Assembly: GCF_022201045.2 (NCBI RefSeq)
Contig: NC_068557.1
Span: 372,001 to 436,000 of the forward strand
DNA: 64,000 bases
Direction: 5' to 3'
Origin: Citrus sinensis
Lineage: Eukaryota > Streptophyta > Magnoliopsida > Sapindales > Rutaceae
Shown here one piece after another: positions 13,002 through 23,767 of this stretch; the first letter of the stretch is position 1; each line of letters begins with the position of its first letter. The notes below the pieces were generated by a model. That model ran no database searches. It had not been told where the DNA came from and was given only the letters and a program-made list of their open reading frames with translations. The translations under genes were made by a program, and so were the position numbers.

Positions 13002-15641
13002 CTATTCAGCAAAAAGGGATAAGTACTTGTCCACGTCTTTCTTTGTCGGGCAGCCACATAAAAGAGCTTTGTATATGACAATATTAGGTTCCAGTCCTCT
13101 ATCAATCATTTCATCAAAGACTATCAAAGCATCTACAAGGTTGTTTGTATAGCAAAGCCTTGCAATCAAAACAGTATAACATACAGTATCAGGTTCCAGT
13201 CCTCTATCAATCATTTCATTACAGACTCCCATAAGGTTGTTTCTCTTGCTAAGCGTTGCAATCAAAACAGTATAAAATACAATATCAGGTTCCAGTCCTC
13301 TATCAATCATTTTATTAAAGACTGTCCCAGCATCTGCAAGATTATTTGCAATCAAAACAGTATAACATACAACATCAGGGCTTATTTCCATTTCCTTCAT
13401 CTCCTCCAAAAAATCTGAAGCATCAACTACCTCTTCATTGCTTCGCAAGGTATGTGGCGAGGAAGAAGAACCTCTTTTATTTATTTTTGAATAAGCGTCA
13501 CATAAAATTGTATAAAGTACAACATCAGGTTTGATCCCTCTCAGCTTCATGTCTTTGAAAATGTTACAAGCTTCACGCAAACAATTTAGTTTGCAAAAGC
13601 CATGTATCAGCATTGTATAGCTAATGAGATCAGGAATTAACCCATGGCGAGTCAAAAAATCAAACACCTGATGTGCCCATTTAATTTTTCCAGCCAAACA
13701 TAATGCACCTATGACCTTATCATAGGTAGTTTTGCTGGGTTTAGCATCCAGTTTTAACATTGTATCAAGCAACTTGAAAGCTTTGTTGTTATAACCCTCT
13801 ATAAGAAGATTAGTCAGCAATTTACAACAGGACTCTGATCTCATTAAGAATCCCCGCTGAGACAAAGTCATAAAAAATTGAAAGGCCTCTTCTAAATGAT
13901 TTGCTTCACAATAACCATCGACCATGGCACTATAATTTTCCAAACACTTCTCTTTCAAATCATCATCAAAAAATGCCCTAGCTTCCTTCACCCGGCCACT
14001 CGTGCACAAGCCTTCAATAATCATGTTGTGAGTAATAACATTAGGTTTCACACCCTGCTTTTTCATATATTTCAAACAATCAAGTGCATCTCGCACACTT
14101 CCATATTGAGCAAGCCCACGAGCAAGCACGTTATAGGCTTTAATATCAGGTTTATGTCCCATCTCCCTCATTTTCTTGAATAAACCTATAGCATCAACAA
14201 GCTTACCTCGAAGAATGTAACCATCAATCACAGTTGTGTAGTTGGCAACATCCGGAACTATCTGCCTACCCTCCATTTCATTGAACAGTTTCACAGCCTC
14301 TTCTACTTCCCCGAGTTTGCATAAAGCATCCATAATGACATTATAACAAACCTGGTCAAGGAAAATCCCCATACTTTTAAACTCCTTAAATTTTTTTATA
14401 GCTTCAGAAGTCTTCCCCATCTGACATAAGCATTTTAATATCACACTCACTACATAATTTGTTTTAATACCTATTGATGTCATTTCTCCATGAAGAGACA
14501 AAGCTTTAATTATGTTCCCACATTTGCAATATCCGGAAATCAAAGCACTATATACGTACTTATCAGGAGTAACCCTTAGTTGTTTCATACGAAGCAACAC
14601 ACTTTCAGCTTCTACAAGTCTACTATTTTGACAAAATTCACGTATTACAGCAGTGTAAGCAAAGGCGTTCAAAGGAATACCATTCTCACTCCATTTCAAA
14701 AGCAGATCATAACCCACATCTAACCTTCCATTCTCACAAAGCCCTTGAATAATGGTCGAGTAATTATGTCCATGCAGGGTTACTCCTGCTTTATTCATCT
14801 CATTCAACACATCGAAAGCTTCTTCAAATCTAGCCAGCTTACAAAGGGCCTTAATTACAATATCATAAGTGAATTGATTCAAACTAAACCCCACACTCTT
14901 CATTTCTTCGTAAAGTACTAAAACCATATCTACTTCCCCACACTTTAACAACTGGTTCATGAAAAAGTTACAGGTGAATTTAGACCAAACAAATCCAGGA
15001 CGATCAGTTTGGAATAACACATTTAAAGCCTGATCAAACATTCTCTCACTACAATAGGCCTTAACCATTGCATCAGAAACTCGATAAAACACATTCGACC
15101 CTTCTTTAGAAAGAGCTTCAAACAGATCGATAACCTCAAAATTCAAATCATTCATTTTCTGAACAAGTTCCCGTAACAGAGACTCCAGCTTCTTCTGCCT
15201 CCCACAATAACACAAGATTCTGACAATGGCAGCATAAGTGTGAACATTATGCCTAAACCCTCTCGCTTTTAACAGTTCAAAGAATGTTAATGCAGCTCCG
15301 GGGTCTTTTCTGAAACTATCCAATTTGTTAACAACTTCACTAGTACTATTACACTCAGAAGAGTCCTCTTCTTCAGAACCTGACCAAATATATTGAGAAT
15401 GTGACGAAGAGTCTTCTCCTTCTTCAGAATCTGACGAAATATATTGAAAATGTGACGAAACTGGTAACTGAGGAAGGGATGAAAATGAACGGCACCTAAT
15501 GCACTGAACTGGTTTGATAAAATGCCTCAATGAATTTAACTTAATAGCCGATACCCACATAAGAGAGAACGCATGAGAGAGAACAGAGGATATATTAAAC
15601 AAGAGAATTGTGTGAAGAAGAAGAAGAAGCTTAATTGACAT
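13002..15641 (-). CDS. P-class pentatricopeptide repeat protein
   Basis: An intronless ORF of 879 aa from the ATG at 15641. The in-frame ATG at 15560 (MWVSAIKLNS, then an Arg/Ser-rich stretch ending RCRSFSS) gives a more typical mitochondrial presequence and may be the true start (852 aa). After an acidic Ser-rich linker, PPR units of about 35 residues run from about residue 130 to the end (recurring YxxxIxGxCxxGxxxxAxxLxxxM..G..PD). No E, DYW or SMR domain follows, so it is P class. Such proteins bind organelle RNA and act in its stability, splicing or end processing. It resembles the Arabidopsis At2g26790 group, from memory. The last three repeats are near-identical and two are shortened (30 and 32 residues), which points to recent unit duplication. 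It is divergently arranged with the hydrolase at 15950. Confidence 0.9.
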   Translation of the reverse strand: MSIKLLLLLHTILLFNISSVLSHAFSLMWVSAIKLNSLRHFIKPVQCIRCRSFSSLPQLPVSSHFQYISSDSEEGEDSSSHSQYIWSGSEEEDSSECNSTSEVVNKLDSFRKDPGAALTFFELLKARGFRHNVHTYAAIVRILCYCGRQKKLESLLRELVQKMNDLNFEVIDLFEALSKEGSNVFYRVSDAMVKAYCSERMFDQALNVLFQTDRPGFVWSKFTCNFFMNQLLKCGEVDMVLVLYEEMKSVGFSLNQFTYDIVIKALCKLARFEEAFDVLNEMNKAGVTLHGHNYSTIIQGLCENGRLDVGYDLLLKWSENGIPLNAFAYTAVIREFCQNSRLVEAESVLLRMKQLRVTPDKYVYSALISGYCKCGNIIKALSLHGEMTSIGIKTNYVVSVILKCLCQMGKTSEAIKKFKEFKSMGIFLDQVCYNVIMDALCKLGEVEEAVKLFNEMEGRQIVPDVANYTTVIDGYILRGKLVDAIGLFKKMREMGHKPDIKAYNVLARGLAQYGSVRDALDCLKYMKKQGVKPNVITHNMIIEGLCTSGRVKEARAFFDDDLKEKCLENYSAMVDGYCEANHLEEAFQFFMTLSQRGFLMRSESCCKLLTNLLIEGYNNKAFKLLDTMLKLDAKPSKTTYDKVIGALCLAGKIKWAHQVFDFLTRHGLIPDLISYTMLIHGFCKLNCLREACNIFKDMKLRGIKPDVVLYTILCDAYSKINKRGSSSSPHTLRSNEEVVDASDFLEEMKEMEISPDVVCYTVLIANNLADAGTVFNKMIDRGLEPDIVFYTVLIATLSKRNNLMGVCNEMIDRGLEPDTVCYTVLIARLCYTNNLVDALIVFDEMIDRGLEPNIVIYKALLCGCPTKKDVDKYLSLFAE

Positions 15642-15949
15642 AAAATGAAAGCAAAAACGGCACCGTCTTTTGGAGGCGGGAAACTGGTTCTTTGTTTCTG
15701 GTCTTTTTTGTTTCAGAACCCCTAACTAACAAAGATTAAAGATTTACCTAAATTTTGTGTTGAATAAGGGTCGGATCGGGCCGGGTATCCGGGTTTGGGT
15801 ATAACATATGATTATGAATGTGTTGTCTTGTCTAATGCCTACGTGGAGGAAAACCAAACATAAGTACAATATCTCTTAACAGAGCCAACTGTCTTTAAAA
15901 ACGTTTTAACTGCTCTCTCTTTGCTATAGCAATTAGCAATTAGCAAGCA
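15642..15949. promoter_or_regulatory. short divergent promoter
   Basis: Only 308 bases separate the PPR start at 15641 from the hydrolase start at 15950 (389 if the PPR starts at 15560), and the genes point away from each other. Both products are expected in organelles, so a shared bidirectional promoter is plausible; no specific element was identified. Confidence 0.5.
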
Positions 15950-18723
15950 ATGGCTAGCTTCAGTACTTCAGCAAGAGTGCTGCCAGTTCTCTCATTGCAC
16001 CCAAAAAGAAACCTGAGCATCATCACATCTTCTCCATCTTCAGTGCATTTTAGCAACACCCATTTGCACAGTCTGAAGATTCGTCACAAAAGTTTGGGAC
16101 TTTCAAGCTTTGAACCAGGTGGGTTTGTCGTGTGTTCTGCTTCAAATAACTATTTTTCAGTTGATGAGCAAATGAAAGAGAAGCAGAGCAGTGAAGAACC
16201 TTATGAGGTTAAGAACAGGTAAATTTGTATTGTGTTCTTGCTAATTTTTTTGTTTTGAGCACATCAATTATGCCATTAGAGGGTATATTAAAAAAATTAG
16301 TATGATATTAGCCTTTCCTCTGTCTTTTAGTATGAATTTTTTTTTTTTGATACACGTCTTTTAGTATGATTATTGTGCCAATGATGCAGATGCTTTTATT
16401 GAAGATTTAGTTTTTCTTTTTCTTTTTTTCTTTTTTTCCCTGATGAATTTGAGTATCACGATTTGTGATCTCATAGTTTTCTGTCTTGCTGTAGTATGTG
16501 GAACTGGAGGGGGTATTCAATTCGCTATCAGTATTCGGGAAGCACTGGTCCTGCTCTAGTTCTGGTTCATGGTTTCGGAGCAAACAGGTCTAGATCGTTG
16601 ATATTTCGCTTCTCATTAGCGGGCAACTAATTGCTCTAGGTATTAATTGCAGATTGCTCTTCACTGTCATACTTGGCACATTCATTTTTTACCTTATGCA
16701 TGCTAAAAACTTGTATGACTATCCCCTTGTGGTTCCTTGAATTAGCACTGGTGTAGAAGTAGAATGATATTTATGGACTGACCCAATTCATTTTTCTGGA
16801 TTTAGTTTGGATCCGGTAGCTAAGACTTTGGCTATTGGTCACAGCATTGCTTGCATTCTCTAATGAACCAACTGTTTATGCAAGTTTCATGATAAATCTG
16901 CTGTGTCAATTTGAAAAGAACTTTTGTTCTCTTTCTCTTTGTTTATGTTCTAATTATGTGTCTTCATTTAGTGATTGTGATGCCTTAACTGCTATTTACA
17001 GTGACCATTGGAGGAAAAACATTATGGTTCTTGCTAAATCCCATAGGGTATACTCAATTGATCTTATTGGTTATGGATACTCAGACAAACCAAATCCTCG
17101 TGATTTTTTTGACAAACCTTTTTATACGTTCGAGACATGGGCCAGTCAGCTGAATGATTTTTGTAAAGATGTGGTGAAAGATCAAGCATTCTTTATATGC
17201 AATTCAATTGGAGGTGATCAAGCATGAGTCAATAAATAGCATCTCCTTTCCATATTATCACCACTTGGCTAGTAAACAGTTTACATGGTCTTCATGCAGG
17301 ATTAGTTGGTCTTCAAGCAGCAGTAATGGAGCCAGAGATCTGTAGAGGCATGATCTTGTTGAATATATCTCTTCGTATGCTTCATATCAAAAAGCAGCCT
17401 TGGTATGGACGGCCTTTGATCAGATCATTTCAGAATTTATTGAGGTAAAAATTAGAAAATTTCTTTCTGCTCAGGTTCAAGTTCCAAACTTGCCAGCTTA
17501 TGATTTAAGTTAGATATGCTTATTTGATAGGAACACTGCTGCGGGCAAACTTTTTTACAAAATGGTTGCAACATCAGAGTCTGTCAGAAATATTCTTTGC
17601 CAGGTATTGCACGTTAACATTAGTTTTGCAATCAGACTGCTGGGAACTATTTAATGGTTTGAAGTTTTTTGTGGCAAAATAAAAATAATTAGCTGTCTAC
17701 AGTAGAAATAACTATGGATTTGTACATGCAAGGAAATGTTATATTGAACAATACCGGTTCCTCACCATTCTTTCGAAAGAAAAGAGAATAAATGTGGTTG
17801 ATGTTGTCATCAACTCTGTTGATTGTTTTTGTTGTTTCAGTGTTATAATGACACCTCCCAAGTGACAGAGGAACTAGTTGAAAAGATCTTACAACCGGGA
17901 CTTGAAACTGGTGCAGCAGATGTATTTCTCGAATTCATTTGCTACTCAGGAGGCCCTTTACCTGAGGAACTACTGCCACAGGTGAAGGTCAGTTTCTTCA
18001 AGCTGGATCAAATTCACAATATGCCAATCTCCAGCCAGTAAAATTAATTTTTGCTAGCTCTTGGTGATTTTGGATTTGTTCTTCTTGTATACTTGTGTTC
18101 CTTCTTTGCTGCAGTGTCCTGTTTTGATAGCATGGGGTGACAAGGACCCATGGGAGCCCATTGAGCTTGGAAGAGCCTATGGGAATTTTGATTCTGTGGA
18201 AGACTTTATTGTCCTTCCTAATGTCGGCCACTGCCCTCAGGTATCCCTCTATCTCTCCCTTTCAAGTGCGTGCTTGCACACACTCTCATACTTGCACACA
18301 TGTAGGTGCTATGATCAGGTGGCAATTTTCTTTCCCTTATGAACTAGAAATTATGTGGTGGGTATTCGAATGTATGGAAAACACATTCATTTTTTATGCA
18401 TGTATGAACACTTATGGGCTTTGGCCATCTTACTCATTCACTTGGGAGATTATAGTAGCAAATTTGCAATATTTTTGAGGCTGTGAATGGTTCAGTAATA
18501 TATTTGGCTTCTGATTTTATATTTGCATTAAATATTATGCATTTTGATGGTTATGATGATGATGATGCTTGAGGTAACAAAAACTTTGCATAAAGTTTAT
18601 CTATTGATGTGCTTGAAGGATGAAGCACCCCATCTTGTCAACCCACTTGTGGAATCATTTGTGACTCGCCATGCTACACCACCAGCTAGCGTTTCTGCAG
18701 CTTCTTTATATTCTAGCAATTGA
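15950..18723 (+). CDS. plastid alpha/beta-hydrolase, pheophytinase/CLD-like
   Basis: Eight exons (15950-16218, 16495-16587, 17002-17213, 17300-17444, 17531-17603, 17841-17987, 18115-18240, 18619-18723) join in frame to 389 aa. The first about 75 residues are Ser-rich and poor in acids, like a chloroplast transit peptide. The alpha/beta-hydrolase core shows the oxyanion HGFGAN, the nucleophile elbow GxSxG-like CNSIGG (Ser), an acid in WGDKDPWEP (Asp) and the His of VGHCPQ. Together these make a complete catalytic triad. The WNWRGYSIRY entry and GHCPQDE motif place it with the plant pheophytinase / chlorophyll dephytylase relatives (closest to Arabidopsis At5g19850, from memory), which remove phytol or related esters in chlorophyll turnover. 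The exact substrate is unknown. All junctions are GT..AG. Confidence 0.88.
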
Positions 18724-19559
18724 TACGATCAATTTTAGTCACTTTCTGTAACTAGGAACCCGTTTGTAAGTTGCAACTGCTATGCCTCAGCAAGATAGTA
18801 AATTGTTTGGCAAGAGGTCCATATTACTGTAGCAATTGTAAGTTAGAAGTTGATCTCTGACTGGTTTTATCATTTATGTACATTGTTCATTTGTGTTTAT
18901 CAATCCAAATCATGCATCTCACGTGAAAACTAAAAGCTAAAAGCAAAAAAAAACAAAAAAAAAAAAAAAAACAAAATCAGTTCATCCTAGAATTGTTGAT
19001 AAAGCAAAGATGCCATGAACCAGGACTTGAAAAGACATATGAAAGAGAGTCCCATTTTCCTTCATATTTGTACACCTTCTTTGACGGTATAATTTTCACT
19101 TTTGACTTTTATTATGGCACAATTTTTGCACAAGGTGAAACTGTGCAATAGAAAACGTTTTTCATTAGGTAGGGTTAGATCACTAGGAACGCCAGTGACA
19201 AATCACTTGTCACCACAACAAGCAATAACTTTTGTAATAGTGTTGTTGATTCCACTTCAAACTTAAGTGGCAAAGGAAACCGACTACTTCAAAATTGGCA
19301 TTAAGCATATAGAATTTCGGTTTTGTATGTATATATATATATAAAGTAGGAGTGAACAAACTCAAATTGTTTTTTAGTCCTCTTTTCTTTAAGTTTCGAA
19401 CTCCGCGGCCAGCAAAAACAAACTGCTTGAAATTAATCGGTTAAGTTTTTGGGGCAGTTCTCAATGATACTTATAAGAATATTGACATATAATCTCGTAT
19501 TATTTGATGTTAGTGCAACTCTTTGAATATACCAATTTGTATAAAATAACTCTAAATGA

Positions 19560-19790
19560 CACTCCGGGAGTATATATCGGCAATAGAACTACAAACTCTT
19601 ATACGAGCTACTTTTTGTATAAACTAACGTGGCATAACATCATTTGGTTGACTGAAAATATAAATTAATAAAAATAAATCATATGAGTAATGTGGTGGCT
19701 TCATTCAATCAACCTTATTATGCCACATAAATTTATGTAAAAATAATTTGTATATTAATTTACAGGTGTGCATTATTCATAAAAAAAAAA
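19560..19790. mobile_element. MITE-like inverted-repeat element
   Basis: The stretch around 19612-19655 (TTTTTGTATAAACTAACG, TGGCATAAC, GGTTGACTGAA) is matched in inverted orientation by about 19705-19760 (TTCAATCAACC, TATGCCACATAAATTTATG, TAAAAA). The centre is AT-rich and no coding content is seen. The ends are too diverged to fix borders or a target duplication. Confidence 0.5.
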
Positions 19791-20988
19791 AATCTCTCAA
19801 TAACTGAGAGTTTTACAAGTTATCTATTGAATATAACGAGTACGACAGTCGCTTTGATACATAAATATGCCATAATTTTATACACCATGACCTTAATGTG
19901 GTAATTTATGAAGAAATAAAATTAAAATCGAAAGAAGATGGTGTTTATTCAAACTAATCCCTACCAAAATTTCTCACATACGTGTTTACAAAGAAGGCTG
20001 CCAAAGCAATTATGTCACTTTTGGGCTAGTTGGCATTTGTTGACTCTATAAAATACCTTATATAATACCTGAAAGGCCAATTCGTTTGGCGTTTCTCTGC
20101 TTTTTACTATATTTTTTTATGCATCGAATCGAAACAAACAAACAAATAAAGCATGAGATTATTAATCAAATGATTATGGTGGGCTTACATAATAAATTTG
20201 GTCCCTACATCACCATCAACGTCATCATCGTGATTATTATCAATTTATCATAATCTTTACGCATGCTTGAACCCCATTTTAATAAATAAACGCATGATAA
20301 TTGCATATCATAATTGCTTTATACGTTAGGAAGGGGAAGTGGACATACAATATTATAAAAAATAATCTTCTAAATTTTTCCTGAGTAAATATTCATTTAC
20401 TTTTTATATTTTAATTTAATAGCTCGATTAATTCTTATATGTTCCTACTCTTCATTAAAAATAAGGATATTTTGAGGTACTTTTCAAAATATAGGGATTA
20501 AAGGAAAGTTTAAATTAAAATATAGAGATTAAACGAACATTTACTCATTTATCCAATACAACTACTTTTATTTTAAAAAAATGCGATATTAATCAAGACT
20601 TTGGTAAAATAAACATCATATTGCTACAAAACTAATTTATTGGCGACTAATTATCGATTTATATACTCATCCATGCTTCAATTCAATATATGTAATGTTA
20701 AAATGTGTAAAAAAAAAAAAAAGACTAGAAAAATCTGCCAATAAAATAATAAGATGACAATTTGTTGAGTGACCTAGAAAGGGCCATAATAGCAAACCAC
20801 CACCAAAATTGTGAAATATTATTTTATTAATTAATTGGTGATGAAAGCACCAAACACAAAATCCCAAATACCTAATTGGATTTCCGATAAGAGATAGAGG
20901 AGATGAACTCACCCTATAAAATCCAACAACATAAACAGTAAAAATCTTATTGGTGCACCCACAAAACAAATTGGATATAAATATAATT

Positions 20989-20991
<3 letters not shown>

Positions 20992-21021
<30 letters not shown>
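20992..21021. repeat. GA dinucleotide microsatellite
   Basis: About fifteen GA units are followed by AAAG repeats, roughly 0.7 kb upstream of the LOG start. It is likely length-polymorphic; GA tracts in plant promoters can bind BBR/BPC factors, but that role is only inference here. Confidence 0.9.
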
Positions 21022-21024
<3 letters not shown>

Positions 21025-21704
21025 AAGAAAGAATCTGCTTTGACTCAAGAAAAGCATTTTTGTCATTAATCGTTTATACTTGTGCCATGAATCATGTCTC
21101 GCGTATTATATGAAAAGTTCTGCGAAAATCATTTGCAGGATTAGCGAATGCATATCAAAGAGTCTTTCACAAATGGAAACTTTTGAAAATTTCCTTTTTT
21201 TTTTAAAAAAAAAAGAATTAACAAAATTCTATTTTTTTAAAAAAAAAATCTGTTAGTCTTTTTGATTCATTAATTACTTAGCTCTTCTATACACAAAGAG
21301 GTCTCTATATAAGGTTAAGTATACACCTAAATTAGTGATGAGCATAAGCATTAAATAACAATTCTTATAAAAATTGAGGAGGTTTTTGAATTGTAATTAA
21401 AATATATGTACATCTACTCCCAAAATTACAGTTCTAAATAATGGTGTATAGGTTAAATATGTGTTTTAAAATATATGTATGTCTACCCTCAAGATTATAT
21501 AAAGTAGTTTTACATATGTGAGTTTACCATTAAACTTGTACTATAAAAGATGCTTACATGTCCGCACTCGAGAATGAGTCACGACTCTTTATATATATAA
21601 ATATATAAAGCACATGTTTATATATGATTGAAACATAACATATACTATTGTGAAGACTTGTTGGAGGACTTCTCTTGCACTATTCTTTTGGAGAGAGAGA
21701 GTAA

Positions 21705-23376
21705 ATGGGGAAGTTCAAAAGGGTTTGTGTGTTTTGTGGAAGTAATTCAGGAAATAGAAAGATTTTCAGTGATGCAGCTCTTGATCTTGCTACACAGCTG
21801 GTTTGTAAATTGTCATCTCTCTCTTATATATATATATATTTCTTTCCTTTGCTTGCAACACACAAACTCACAAACACATATAACGCATGTGTAAAAGCAC
21901 TTAGATTAACGGTGATGGCTTAAGCTCGTTTGAAGGTATTTTAATTAAGAAAAAGTTGCAGGTTGAGAGGAAAATAAATTTGGTGTATGGAGGAGGGAGT
22001 GTTGGGCTTATGGGATTAGTTTCTCAAACTATTTTTGATGGAGGGTGTCATGTTCTTGGGTAAGTTAAAAATATTTATATATTATTGAAGTTTCTTAATC
22101 TTTTATACTATTATGAATTGAGGTGCGGTAATTTTTAATTTTTAGTTGTTGTGTAATAGAATGATTAATAGTCAAATATGTAGGTGTCTAAATACTATAA
22201 AATTCTCGATTGTCGATATTCAATTATTGTTGTTGATATTAACTGTCGCAGATATCATCTTTTATGATCATGAGTTCGACAATCTTATAGTCATTTGATA
22301 AATCACAAGTATTTATATATTTCTAAGTCTTTTGTGTTATGAATCTCTCGTCAAAAATATAAATTTGTAGATAATAAGTTAGTAACGAAATACTTGTGAT
22401 TATTAAAACATAAAAACGGTTGTAAGGTACTTTCACCGTGCTTATGTTGTTTGTTGATGTATACCCAATTGTTTTCTTCATCATTGTTGTTGATTCTAAT
22501 GCAATTTTTCTTCTTGACTAGGGTCATACCAAAAGCTCTAGTTCCAATCGAGGTAATTAATTAAGATTATAAACAATTCTGCTTAATTCTCTTAATCTTT
22601 CCAATTACTAAATTACTCAAATCACTTTTGTCAAAATCTCAGATATCGGGACAGACAGTAGGAGATGTGCTAATTGTGTCCGATATGCATGAAAGAAAAG
22701 CAGAAATGGCTAGAAGAGCCGATGCTTTCATTGCACTTCCAGGTATATATATCACAATTTTCTAGCTTCAAAATTCATATTTTGATGGTTGATTGAAATA
22801 AGATATCGTTTTTTTTTAAATTTTATTTTATGGGTTTTTCTCTATTATAATTTATGAAGGAGGGTATGGAACAATGGAAGAGTTGCTGGAGATGATAACA
22901 TGGTCTCAGCTTGGCATCCATGACAAACCTGTAAGTTAGTATAAATAAGAAATACATTATTGTTTGATTGAAATAACGAAAATGTTTTTCAGAATCAAAC
23001 CATTTTTTTGGCAGTACATTGATGAAATCTTTCTATTGAATTTTGATTTTAAAAAAACAGGTGGGTGTGTTAAATGTTGATGGATATTATGATTCTTTGC
23101 TAAGGTTCTTTGACAAAGGAGTAGAAGAAGGATTTATCAAATCTTCTGCTAGAAATATTGTCATTTCTGCTAAGAATGCTAGAGATCTTCTACAAGGAAT
23201 GGAGGTGCCAAACTTACTGCCTTCAAACCAATAAACATCTATTTATCTTTTCTTACTTTAAACCTTTACTTCTTATAGAGATTAGAAAAGCACTTGTGCT
23301 CCTGCAGGCATATATACCTATGCATGATCAAGTGGCTTCAAGTCAAAGCTGGATTGTAGAAGAAAACAGCGAATAA
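21705..23376 (+). CDS. LOG: LOG cytokinin riboside 5'-monophosphate phosphoribohydrolase
   Basis: Seven exons (21705-21800, 21962-22059, 22522-22552, 22643-22742, 22860-22930, 23061-23204, 23308-23376) join to 202 aa, the usual size. The enzyme releases active free-base cytokinin from its nucleotide in one step, in the cytosol and nucleus. The nucleotide-binding start FCGSNSG, the loop [10 protein letters not shown], the substrate-binding [10 protein letters not shown] and the signature PGGYGTMEE (catalytic Glu) are all present. The C-terminal end [14 protein letters not shown] resembles the LOG8/LOG6 branch rather than LOG1-5. The gene lies 391 bases from, and tail-to-tail with, the glycosyltransferase-like gene at 23768. 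A decayed copy of its last exon recurs near 27270. Confidence 0.94.
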
Positions 23377-23767
23377 AATTGTAGCAATTTGCTTTTGGTA
23401 ATTCACACAAGGAAAATGGAATTTTTTCTATGAAAATGAAACCATTATCGATAATGGACTCTTAAGTGCAAGCAAAAGAGTAGAGGATAATACACAATAG
23501 CACTATGAGTCCGATGAGCAACAATACTACTTCATCATTGAGCGTTGACGCATATGTGTGGCAATTTCAAATTACTTGCAATGAAAACAAATATGGAAAC
23601 TTGGCATCTCGATAATTCACAGATTTGAAACAACTATTGAACTCTATAATATGATCAACTGGAACTGCCAATCATGAAATCAAATAAAGGCCTAGAATAA
23701 GCTCAAAGCTTCCATTTTGTGACTGAATCAAGACATTAAACTTAACAGGAATTGTCAATCAACCTGG

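Larger units (their letters stand above)
18724..21704. other. intergenic region between hydrolase and LOG
   Basis: No gene is supported. About the first 250 bases are likely the hydrolase 3' UTR. A MITE-like inverted repeat lies near 19560-19790, and a GA microsatellite at 20992-21021 with an adjoining (AAAG)n stretch. Several A and T homopolymers occur around 21190-21250. The last few hundred bases are the likely LOG promoter. Confidence 0.55.
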
